Origin: Verrucomicrobiota bacterium
GTDB taxonomy: Bacteria > Verrucomicrobiota > Kiritimatiellia > RFP12 > UBA1067
DNA length: 58,257 bases
NCBI GenBank assembly: GCA_023269675.1
Contig: JAHFSX010000041.1
Location: 1-58,257, forward strand
Direction of reading: 5' to 3'
Positions 42,652-50,137 of this stretch are shown here, one piece after another. The notes under the pieces are model-generated. The model saw only the letters and a list, made by a program, of their open reading frames with translations, did not search any database and was not told the DNA's origin. The position numbers and the translations under genes are program-made. Each line of letters begins with the position of its first letter. The first letter of the stretch is position 1.

Positions 42652-43053
42652 TCAGCCAGAGAACTTCCGTGCGTTCGCGCGCTCCATCGGCCAGCGGTTG
42701 TGGGCATTGCTGCCGAACCCCATGAAGCTGCGTGCCACCGTGCGCCGTGCTTGCTCAATCGGGTTCTCGCTCGGCTCGTAGCTCTCCATAAACTCAACTC
42801 GCGCGAATGGCGTCAGTTCCAACGCTCGGCGCAGTTCCTCGCCGTGATCGCGCGCCATGAGGAACAGGTTCACGATCTCGCCGTCGAGGTCGTTGTAAAT
42901 CTCGGCATAGCTGCGCGGTTTCCGCAGAAGCACGCTGCCGCCCCCCCCGAACGGTTCGACGTAGACACGATGCGCCGGAAATTGGGCGATGATCCACTGT
43001 GCGAGCATCCATTTGCCGCCGTGGTAGCGAACGATAGGTCGGGTTGGAATCAT
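42652..43053 (-). CDS. Truncated Dam-type (D12 class) adenine methyltransferase
   Basis: 133 aa from ATG 43053, overlapping the upstream stop as ATGA. RYHGGKWMLAQWIIAQFP and VYVEPFGGGGSVLLRKP are the SAM-binding motif region of D12-class N6-adenine methylases, and YAEIYNDLDGEIVNLFLMAR is the next conserved block. The usual protein is about 260-290 aa with a catalytic DPPY; here the frame stops at NARKFSG, before any DPPY. No continuation is seen in other frames before the 42515 region. It is either a decayed gene or a SAM-binding remnant with another role. Confidence 0.75.
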   Translation of the reverse strand: MIPTRPIVRYHGGKWMLAQWIIAQFPAHRVYVEPFGGGGSVLLRKPRSYAEIYNDLDGEIVNLFLMARDHGEELRRALELTPFARVEFMESYEPSENPIEQARRTVARSFMGFGSNAHNRWPMERANARKFSG

Positions 43054-44816
43054 GGCCGATACCATTTCCCATCCGGCGACTGCGTGATCCGGTTGTCGCC
43101 CCCCAGATTCAGCAGCAGCGACGCCACCGCCCGAGGCCGACAGTTGTAAATCCGCATCGCCTCCTTGTCGATCACCGTGGCCGCTAGCCGGTTCTCAAAT
43201 CCGACAGGGAAGCACTTGAGCGCCTGCTCCTCGGTCAACATCCCCACCTTTGGCGGCTTCGGCCCCTTCTTGGTCGGCTCATCCTTCTCCGGCTCGGCCA
43301 TCGTGCTCGCCTCCCACAGAATCATGGGAAATTCACGCTCACCCACCTTGATCTTGCGCTCCGAGTGCTGCACGCGCAGCTCCGTCGTCGGCTCGTGCCG
43401 GAAACCCGCACCCTGCGTAACCGGCACCGTCAGCCCCGCGCGAGATCCCCGCTTGTCGAACGAGAAAATAAACTGCCCCTTCACCCCGCGCACATGGCGG
43501 ATGTTCGTGATTGCGCGGAAATAGTTCGTCAGCACCGACGATCCAAACGCCGTGTATTGCCGGTCGTAGTTGCTCGCCTCGTCCTTCGCCTTCTTGTCCT
43601 CATCCTTCACCGGCGGCTTCGGCGTGTGGTGGATGATCAAATAGGCGAACTCGCCCTTGGCGTTCAGGCCATTGAGCCCACCGTAAAGAAACGGCCCCGC
43701 GATCTTCTCATCCGACAACCCCGGACAGTAAGCCATGATCGGATTGATGATCACGAGGTCGGGCTTGAACGACCGCACATAGCCCCGCAGCGCCACCAAG
43801 AAGGCATCCCCCGTGTTGATCTTGTCCTGCACGATTAGGACATTTTGCCGAAACGTGGCCATCTGCGCCTCCGTCAGCCCCATACCCTGCCGGATCGACT
43901 CCGCCACCTCGCCGATGTCGCCCACGTCGTCCTCGGCCTGCACGCACAGCACCCGCAGCGGCCCCTTGCAGTCGAGCCCCATGAATTTCTCCCCCACGCC
44001 AAAGCACGCCGCCATCTGGTAGCTCACCGTCGATTTGCCCATGCCCGCCGGCGCCACGATCAACCACGCCCCGCCTCGGCAGATAAAGCGCCCCCGCACC
44101 CCGATCAACGCCCGCTCATCGTCCAGCGGGAAAGCCATGTCTGCCAGCCTCACCCCCAGCGCGTCCGCCGGCACGCCCGTCCCCTCGAACCGCGCCTTGA
44201 GCTTGATCACCGGCTCCAACAGCTCATCCGCCCAATCGGTCGAAGTAAAAGCCCGTTCCACCACGCCCCCCGCCGTCTGGATGATCTCGCGCCGCTGCGC
44301 CAAATCCTGCACCCGCTCCACGAAATAACCCGTCTGTGCCGTCGTCGGAATCTTCGAGCTCACCTGCATCAAATACCGATAGCCCCCGATCTCATCCAAC
44401 TTGCCCTCGGCCTTCAACTCCTCAGCCAACACCGAAAGCTCAATCGGCAACCCCCGCCGCCGCATCTCTAATAACCGCGCGAAAATCTTCTGGTTCGCCG
44501 GCGCAAAGAAGTCCGCCGCCGTCAGCTTCTCCGCCTCGCACCGCGCCAAAGTCTCCTCGCCGTCGATGAAACAGCAGGAGAGTAAGTATTCCTCTGCTTC
44601 CAATGAGTGCGGCAGCTCGCGGCCAAACAAACCCGCCGACGGAGCCGCACGGCGAAACGCCGGACGTGCTTCCTCTGCTTCGCGCACCGGCGCTGCGGCC
44701 ACCCTAGCCAACGGACGGGCCTCCGGCGGTGCCTCGGGCGGCAGCGTCCGCCCCGGTGCCTCCGTTGGGAAAGGCACATCATCAAAAGCGTCGGAAATGT
44801 CGAAATCGTCAGGCAT
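43050..44816 (-). CDS. Replicative helicase: DnaB-N domain plus RepA-type ATPase
   Basis: 588 aa from ATG 44816. Residues 70-190 are a DnaB N-terminal domain (SLEAEEYLLSCCFIDGEETL; QKIFARLLEMRRRGLPIEL; DEIGGYRYLMQV). Residues 245-450 are a RecA-fold ATPase of the RepA/AAA_25 type: Walker A APAGMGKST at 255-263, Walker B PDLVIINPIMAYCPG, then LIIHHTPKPP and RAITNIRHV. A winged-helix-like end follows (RIYNCRPRAVASLLLN). It is likely to load at the fork and unwind DNA for the host polymerase. The N-terminus (1-60) is Pro/Ala-rich linker. The combination of DnaB-N with a RepA-like core is less common than true DnaB. Confidence 0.85.
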   Translation of the reverse strand: MPDDFDISDAFDDVPFPTEAPGRTLPPEAPPEARPLARVAAAPVREAEEARPAFRRAAPSAGLFGRELPHSLEAEEYLLSCCFIDGEETLARCEAEKLTAADFFAPANQKIFARLLEMRRRGLPIELSVLAEELKAEGKLDEIGGYRYLMQVSSKIPTTAQTGYFVERVQDLAQRREIIQTAGGVVERAFTSTDWADELLEPVIKLKARFEGTGVPADALGVRLADMAFPLDDERALIGVRGRFICRGGAWLIVAPAGMGKSTVSYQMAACFGVGEKFMGLDCKGPLRVLCVQAEDDVGDIGEVAESIRQGMGLTEAQMATFRQNVLIVQDKINTGDAFLVALRGYVRSFKPDLVIINPIMAYCPGLSDEKIAGPFLYGGLNGLNAKGEFAYLIIHHTPKPPVKDEDKKAKDEASNYDRQYTAFGSSVLTNYFRAITNIRHVRGVKGQFIFSFDKRGSRAGLTVPVTQGAGFRHEPTTELRVQHSERKIKVGEREFPMILWEASTMAEPEKDEPTKKGPKPPKVGMLTEEQALKCFPVGFENRLAATVIDKEAMRIYNCRPRAVASLLLNLGGDNRITQSPDGKWYRP

Positions 44817-46530
44817 GGGTAAATTCAGATTGAGCCGTCACCACCGGGATCGAACCGCGCTTATTGCGCCAGTCCACCATCTGCTGCGTGATGATCGCCC
44901 CCGCCGCCTCCCGCGTCATCATCGAAGCATCCTTGTAGCCCAGCCGTTCGAGAAACGTCATCTGCTTTGGCGTGCAAAGCCCCAGCCGCGCCCGCGATAC
45001 CACCTTGTCGATCAGCCGCGACGCCATCCCCGCCGTCGCCACCGTAGCCGCGTTCAGCCCGTTGTTTTCCAGCAGCTTGATCTGCTCGGGCGACGGCGGG
45101 CGAAACTCCCAACGATCCTTGGGCTCGTAAGTCGCCAAGTCGTCCGCGTGGATGCTCACCGCAAACGCCAGCGGGTCGATCACCCTCGATTTCTTCGTGC
45201 GGTTCGCCTTCACGGCCTTCTCCAGTGCCGCCAGCAAGTCGCGCTCCGCCCCCGCCTCCATCTCAATCAAGTCGCCATCCTTCGGCTCCTTGAGCATCTG
45301 CTTCGCCACCTCCTCGTTCTTCGCCACCAAATGCACCGGCGCGATCAGGTCGAGCTTCTCCGTTAGCCACAGGAAATCCAAGATCAGCAACGTCGGCTTG
45401 GCCGACTCCGCAATCAGCCGCCGCCGCGTCTTCGCGTCCGATGACGCGTTCACCGCCGCCACGATCCCGTTCAGCATCCGAGTGCCGCGTCCAGCCGCCT
45501 GCACATACAGACTGCGAATCTTCGTTGGCCGCAGCACGCAAATCCAGTCCACCGCGTCATGGTCGAAGCCCTCGATCAGCAACATCGCGTTGCACACCGC
45601 CCGCAGCTCGCCGGCCTTGAACGCCGCAATCTTCTCCGCCCGATCCTCGCACTCCCCCGACACCATCGCCGCGCCGACGCCATGCTCCCGCAACGCCGCC
45701 GCCATCATCCCCGCCGTCGCCACCGACGGCAGGAATACAATCCCCTGACCGCGCCCAACCACCTCCACCGCCATCAGCCGCGCGATCTCCGAGATAAACG
45801 GCTCAATCCGATGCGCTACCTCGGTCAAATCGTAGTCGCTCCCCTGCTGCGTGCGGCTCGTCTTCACGCCCTTCAGGTCAATCGTCAGCGGCATCGTCTT
45901 CACTACCGGCCGCACCAGCCAGCCCTCGCGCACCGCTTCCAGTAAGTTAAACTCAAACGCGCACCGCTCGAAAATCTCCGCGAGGCTTTTCTTATCCCCC
46001 CGGTCGGCGGTCGCCGTCACCCCTAGCACCTTGCCCGTGAAATGAGCGAGAATCTTGCGGTAGCTCTTGGCCATCGCGCGGTGACATTCATCTACGATCA
46101 CGAGGTTGAAATGATCTGCCGGCCAGCCATTGAGCCGCGAGTCGCGCGCCAACGTCTGCACCGAAGCCAAGACGACCCCCTCATGCAAACTCGCGTGCTC
46201 GTCGGCCTTCTCCAGCGCGGCCACCAGCCCCGTTGAGCGCAGAAGCTTATCCGCCGCCTGATCCAGCAACTCCTCGGAGTGGGCGATGATGAGCACGCGC
46301 CCGCCGGCCCGCACCACCTGATTCGCCAGATAAGTGAACAAGACGGTCTTGCCCGTGCCCGTCGCTTGCACCACGAGCACGCGCCCCACCTCGGCAAACG
46401 CCGCATCCACGGCCTCGAACGACCGAACCTGATAGTCGCGGTAGTGCCAGCCGGACGAAGCCAGAACCTCCGACGGCGCAAAGCAGTCGGCAGGGTCGAA
46501 CTCAATGAAGTCGGTGGCTGAGGCAGTCAT
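44809..46530 (-). CDS. SF2 DEAD/DECH-box helicase
   Basis: 573 aa from ATG 46528-46530 (MTASATDFIEF), overlapping the upstream stop as ATGA. RecA-like domain 1: YRDYQVRSFEAV (Q-motif-like), ATGTGKT at 56-62, DECH at 147-150, VTATADR (motif III-like). Domain 2: GRGQGIVFLPSV, LIEGFDHDAVDW, and QAAGRGTRML (motif VI). A C-terminal unit has two copies of a small helical motif (SPEQIKLLENNGLN; TPKQMTFLERLGYK), typical of phage recombination and replication helicases. It should unwind branched or forked DNA with the annealing protein and RusA. Confidence 0.9.
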   Translation of the reverse strand: MTASATDFIEFDPADCFAPSEVLASSGWHYRDYQVRSFEAVDAAFAEVGRVLVVQATGTGKTVLFTYLANQVVRAGGRVLIIAHSEELLDQAADKLLRSTGLVAALEKADEHASLHEGVVLASVQTLARDSRLNGWPADHFNLVIVDECHRAMAKSYRKILAHFTGKVLGVTATADRGDKKSLAEIFERCAFEFNLLEAVREGWLVRPVVKTMPLTIDLKGVKTSRTQQGSDYDLTEVAHRIEPFISEIARLMAVEVVGRGQGIVFLPSVATAGMMAAALREHGVGAAMVSGECEDRAEKIAAFKAGELRAVCNAMLLIEGFDHDAVDWICVLRPTKIRSLYVQAAGRGTRMLNGIVAAVNASSDAKTRRRLIAESAKPTLLILDFLWLTEKLDLIAPVHLVAKNEEVAKQMLKEPKDGDLIEMEAGAERDLLAALEKAVKANRTKKSRVIDPLAFAVSIHADDLATYEPKDRWEFRPPSPEQIKLLENNGLNAATVATAGMASRLIDKVVSRARLGLCTPKQMTFLERLGYKDASMMTREAAGAIITQQMVDWRNKRGSIPVVTAQSEFTHA

Positions 46531-46715
46531 AGACTTTGCAACCACTCGTCACGCTCTTCCTCAGAGGCTTGTTTCGGTGTTAAGTTTCCATCTGCGATGT
46601 CACTAGCGTAGCACTCGACGGTCGCTCCTGCCATGTCATAGCCAGTGAGCAGCGATACCTTAAGGAGACGGCGAATCTCGAAAGCGTATTTAATTTTCCA
46701 AATTATGACGCTCAT
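46527..46715 (-). CDS. Small hypothetical protein
   Basis: 62 aa from ATG 46715, overlapping both neighbours by 4 bp. N-terminus IIWKIKYAFEIRRLLKVS is basic and amphipathic; the C-terminus is acidic (SEEERDEWLQSL). No family recognised. Confidence 0.6.
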   Translation of the reverse strand: MSVIIWKIKYAFEIRRLLKVSLLTGYDMAGATVECYASDIADGNLTPKQASEEERDEWLQSL

Positions 46716-47662
46716 GTGCGTGCCTCCTCCTGCGCGGTCATCGCCGCGTCGACTGCTGGAGTCGCGCTTAGTATTTTCTTGCCCGCGTCTCGCCAGCTTT
46801 CGCCGTGTTGAAGATACAGGTTTAGCATCCAGTGGAGAACTGCTGCCTGTTCAGCCTCGGCTTTCGGCTCTAAATCAACGAATCCTTCGACCTTTAATTT
46901 CTTCAGCTTATGCGCGTATGGAGCGGCCTCAAAGCACGGCATTCCAAGGATGAACCGCGTGTCGTCATTTAGCTCTAGCCGCTTAGAGTCCTGCGCATTG
47001 TCGCGCAAAAGCGCGGCGCGTTCTCTAGTCAGCTTTTCAATGGCGATGGTAAAATCAGCGGAGTCTTTCCATCCTTTCGCCGTCAGCATGTTAATCTCAT
47101 CCCGAAGGCCGTCGATAACGCTGACTAGCGAAGCAATCTCCGCACGCAGCGGTGCCTCGGCTGCGTCTCGGCGCGCGGCGATGATTGACGCGACTTCTTC
47201 TTCGGTGTAAAAACCGTCCCAAGTTGCAGTTGGCTCTTGGAATAATTTAGCAGCGCAATTCAAATCCGCATCATTTGGCACGGGCGCGGTTGGTAATTGG
47301 GCGGAATTAGGCGAGGAATCAGGCGCGCTATTCTTAACACTCACGGTCACGCGGCGATACATCGGCAGGTGCTTCACTGCGCGAAGCTCGTCCACGGTCA
47401 TCTCGATCGCGACGCCGGTTATTTCTTCGTCGCGGCATGGGAATGTGCCAGCGCGGACGAGCTTGCCGGTGAAGGGCGCGTAGTCTGGCGGTGCTGTGGG
47501 TTGGTCGGGCGATTCGCAAAATACCGGCTGCGCGTCCGGCTCGTGGTCGGCGTAGCTGTCGGGGTTCGCGTTCTCGCAGTGGAGCACCGTCTTAAATCCG
47601 TCGCCGGTCAGAGGGTTTCCGCAGTTTGGGCATTCGCCGTTGGCGTAAATAGAGGTGGGCAT
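46712..47662 (-). CDS. Zinc-ribbon and coiled-coil phage protein
   Basis: 316 aa from ATG 47662. It opens with a CxxC ribbon (GECPNCGNPLTG) and a further Cys (LHCENANP). The middle has a long helix, DAAEAPLRAEIASLVSVIDG followed by LRDEINMLT, probably a coiled coil. The C-terminal block FILGMPCFEAAPYAHKLKKL, then EAEQAAVLHWMLNLYLQHG, is seen in many phage early proteins without a known role. It may bind nucleic acid through the ribbon. Confidence 0.7.
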   Translation of the reverse strand: MPTSIYANGECPNCGNPLTGDGFKTVLHCENANPDSYADHEPDAQPVFCESPDQPTAPPDYAPFTGKLVRAGTFPCRDEEITGVAIEMTVDELRAVKHLPMYRRVTVSVKNSAPDSSPNSAQLPTAPVPNDADLNCAAKLFQEPTATWDGFYTEEEVASIIAARRDAAEAPLRAEIASLVSVIDGLRDEINMLTAKGWKDSADFTIAIEKLTRERAALLRDNAQDSKRLELNDDTRFILGMPCFEAAPYAHKLKKLKVEGFVDLEPKAEAEQAAVLHWMLNLYLQHGESWRDAGKKILSATPAVDAAMTAQEEART

Positions 47663-47666
47663 GGTG

Positions 47667-47930
47667 TTATTCGTCGTCGAGTTTGATGATGTTCGTGATG
47701 AGCACGGGGTAGAAATCTTTCCCGTTGCCGCTCACTTGGATACTCTTCTGGATGTCGAAAACGTTGGTTTTCGTAATGCGTTTAACCGTCATCTTGACGC
47801 TGCTGCTCACTGCCCGGCCTTGGCTGTCGTTGTAGGAATAGACGACGAGATAGTCGTGGGTCTTGAAGAACACATCGAAGATGGCCGACGCGCAGAGCAG
47901 GATTAGGACGACTGTGATAAATGTTTTCAT
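47667..47930 (-). CDS. Small secreted or membrane-anchored protein
   Basis: 87 aa from ATG 47930. A signal or anchor helix (MKTFITVVLILLCASAIF) is followed by a beta-rich domain (YLVVYSYNDSQGRAVSSSVK; YPVLITNIIKLDDE). A lipobox is not clear. It may be exported to the periplasm; superinfection exclusion is one typical job for such early proteins, but nothing here proves it. Confidence 0.65.
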   Translation of the reverse strand: MKTFITVVLILLCASAIFDVFFKTHDYLVVYSYNDSQGRAVSSSVKMTVKRITKTNVFDIQKSIQVSGNGKDFYPVLITNIIKLDDE

Positions 47931-48196
47931 GGGTGTCTTGCCTGAGATTTTATCACTGCGCCCGCCGGCCGTGGCCGAAGCTGGAGGATCTTATCTGCCA
48001 CCGCGTTGCCAGCAGTCTTGGCCCAGTTGATCGAGCGGTCGAAGTCGGCTGACGTTACGGGCGAGAACCGTTCACGAATCGCCCGCGCCACAAGGTTAGG
48101 CTCTGCGCGTGCCGCTGTGATATGCCGCGCGCAGTCTTCGCCGTGAAGCCCGATTGATTCCACGTCGAAGACGAAGATAGGTTTTTCAGTTATCAT
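47927..48196 (-). CDS. Remnant of a DEDD 3'-5' exonuclease
   Basis: 89 aa from ATG 48196. PIFVFDVESIGLHGE is the Exo I motif (Asp11-x-Glu13) of DEDD phage exonucleases of about 200 aa. The rest of that family (further Asp motifs) is missing: the sequence switches at once to a helical stretch (HITAARAEPNLVARAIRERF) that does not look like it. An internal deletion that fused the first motif to another piece would explain this. It is unlikely to be an active nuclease. Confidence 0.55.
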   Translation of the reverse strand: MITEKPIFVFDVESIGLHGEDCARHITAARAEPNLVARAIRERFSPVTSADFDRSINWAKTAGNAVADKILQLRPRPAGAVIKSQARHP

Positions 48197-48417
48197 AATG
48201 TGTTGCTGGGTTTTATTGTAAGCAGGTAGGTGCGAGAATCTGCCGGCTCGCCATCAACGCCGCGCACGTTCGCACGCAGCCCAATCAGCCGCGCCGCGTT
48301 GAGCAGGCATCGCACCGCGTGGATGCCGCGCACCGGCAGAGGCTCGCCAATCGGCGCGGATACGACCTGCGCTTTCCAGTGGCCGCGAGGGGCGCGTGTT
48401 TTGGCGGCGGTGCTCAT
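48193..48417 (-). CDS. Small basic protein, unknown
   Basis: 74 aa from ATG 48415-48417, overlapping the ASCH-gene stop as ATGA; the much longer frame upstream is antisense noise to that gene. KTRAPRGHWKAQVVSAPIGE then IHAVRCLLNAARLIGLRANV shows a basic start and a helix. It ends with a strand (TYLLTIKPSNTL). No family recognised. Confidence 0.6.
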   Translation of the reverse strand: MSTAAKTRAPRGHWKAQVVSAPIGEPLPVRGIHAVRCLLNAARLIGLRANVRGVDGEPADSRTYLLTIKPSNTL

Positions 48418-49055
48418 GACGTGACCCTCCGAAACGTGTAGGCCCACACCCAAGGGTTTTGCGCCCAGCCGAAGCCGCGCTTGGCGTTGATCGAGTCCCA
48501 GAGCGACATGAAGCCGAGCCGGTGGCGTTCCTTGAAATAAACGCTGTTCTCGCCGCACGCGACTGGCTCGGCACCCTCCGCCAGCGCATCCGCCTCGCTG
48601 ATGTCCTGCACACGCTGCACCCGCACCTCGGTGATTTCCAGCATCGGCATGAGCGGGCGTAGGTGGTTGGGCAGGAAGCGACCGGGGCGCGACTTGCCAC
48701 ACCAGCCGGGTTTATCGCCCATGCCCGCGTGCCAGAATCCGCCTATGCAGTCGCCGAGTTCTGTTGGCTTTTCCCCATTCATCAAATGGTGAACCGCCCA
48801 AGTCGTCAGCAGGCACACGCGCTCGCCGACTTTGTAGGCGGGCTTCAACGGGTCGCTGCTATTCCAACATGTTCCGCGACGCTCGTAATATGCCACGGGC
48901 CAAGGAACTCCCGTGCAGTAGGGATGCACTTGGCAGTTACGTCCAAATCCAACGTCATTCGGCTGCGGATTGATAATCCGCCGCGTGTTCGTCTTCGGGT
49001 CGATCTCGCGCATCACCGCGCGGGCCATTTCTGGCGTGAAGAGTAAGCCTTTCAT
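48414..49055 (-). CDS. ASCH-domain-like phage protein
   Basis: 213 aa from ATG 49055. N-terminus MKGLLFTPEMARAVMR and DPKTNTRRIINPQP are typical of phage ASCH proteins. The C-terminal FMSLWDSINAKRGFGWAQNP followed by WVWAYTFRR is their signature. ASCH is a PUA-like beta-barrel that binds RNA or modified bases. It is directly coupled (4-bp overlap) to the DUF5131 gene, a pairing repeated in many phages that suggests a joint nucleic-acid-processing step not yet defined. Confidence 0.75.
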   Translation of the reverse strand: MKGLLFTPEMARAVMREIDPKTNTRRIINPQPNDVGFGRNCQVHPYCTGVPWPVAYYERRGTCWNSSDPLKPAYKVGERVCLLTTWAVHHLMNGEKPTELGDCIGGFWHAGMGDKPGWCGKSRPGRFLPNHLRPLMPMLEITEVRVQRVQDISEADALAEGAEPVACGENSVYFKERHRLGFMSLWDSINAKRGFGWAQNPWVWAYTFRRVTS

Positions 49056-50137
49056 GCGCCGCCCTCCGTTTTTGGAAATTCACGCACGCGCAGGTCTTCG
49101 GGCCATTTCTCCATGTCGCCACCCTTGGCGTCGAAGAGTTGGAAATCCATGTCATCGTCTGGTGGCTGCCCAGCCCGCTCGCCGACCACGGCTGGGATAA
49201 AATTAAACACACCACCATCGCTCAAATCCGTCATAAATTTATAGATCGGGACAAACTCACGCCAGTCACCTCGGATGCGCCCGCCCATCTGCTTGACAAA
49301 GCAGGCCACGCCCGCCGCCTTGCATTGGGCCACGAGACTGCGTGCGTGCTCGACGTAAAAAAGCCGCGCGCCGGGGCCGCTCTCCCCGCCGACGATAGCC
49401 CAGTCAAGTCGTGCCGATACCGCCGCACCGCCGCACGCTTGAGCTAAATCCACCAACCCCAGCAACGGCTCGCAGCTCAGGAAGCGCACCCGCGCCGGAA
49501 TTTCTAGCAGCAACGGGATCCGCTCATCCGCGCGCGTCTGGTCTTCGACGCTCGTTCCGATCCAGATGTTCGCTGGCGGAGCGAGGTCGGCACGATCAAG
49601 CCATTGATGGACGAATGAATGGAGGTCGAATAGGTCATGGGTGAGCGCATAATTCCTAACCGCCTGAAGTCGTGGACGCCAGTTCTCCAGCCGTTTCGAG
49701 AGAGCAAGGATGTCGAGATTGGTGCAAACTCGCCAGAGGTCGATCAAGTCCGCCAGCCACTCAATCGGCACCTCGTCATCCAGCCAGTCGGCCAGCGACG
49801 CGCAGAACACGCGCGGGCGAGACGGCATCGCCAGTGCCATGTCGTCCACCGGCAAATTAAGCGCAGCGATTTCGTCCATCGTGCCGCGATAGCGGGTGCC
49901 GTCATACATTCTAACCTCTTGGAAATGGTTCGTCGCAGCCTTATCCCACGCCAACGGCTGCCGCCAGTTCGTCGCGCTCGTGCGGCGGCGCGGCGCGCCC
50001 TTGCCCCAATGCGCCCCGCCCGTGAAACGCTTGTCCCGCGCCGCCGCGTAGCAATTCGCGCACCCCGGCGAAACCTTGGTGCAACCAATCCACGGGTTAA
50101 ACGTGTGATCCGTCCACTCGATGTGTGAGTTTTTCAT
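49052..50137 (-). CDS. DUF5131 (phage Gp37/Gp68 family) protein
   Basis: 361 aa from ATG 50137. WTDHTFNPWIGCTKVSPGCA then NCYA gives Cys19, Cys26 and Cys29, the family's hallmark, reminiscent of radical-SAM iron-sulfur binding. Later blocks are IWIGTSVEDQTRADERIPLL, RFLSCEPLLG, and DWAIVGGESGPGARLF, followed by a Cys-containing VACFVKQMGG. Reaction unknown; a radical-SAM-like modification is plausible. It overlaps the ASCH gene and follows the C5 methyltransferase by an overlapping end. Confidence 0.85.
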   Translation of the reverse strand: MKNSHIEWTDHTFNPWIGCTKVSPGCANCYAAARDKRFTGGAHWGKGAPRRRTSATNWRQPLAWDKAATNHFQEVRMYDGTRYRGTMDEIAALNLPVDDMALAMPSRPRVFCASLADWLDDEVPIEWLADLIDLWRVCTNLDILALSKRLENWRPRLQAVRNYALTHDLFDLHSFVHQWLDRADLAPPANIWIGTSVEDQTRADERIPLLLEIPARVRFLSCEPLLGLVDLAQACGGAAVSARLDWAIVGGESGPGARLFYVEHARSLVAQCKAAGVACFVKQMGGRIRGDWREFVPIYKFMTDLSDGGVFNFIPAVVGERAGQPPDDDMDFQLFDAKGGDMEKWPEDLRVREFPKTEGGA

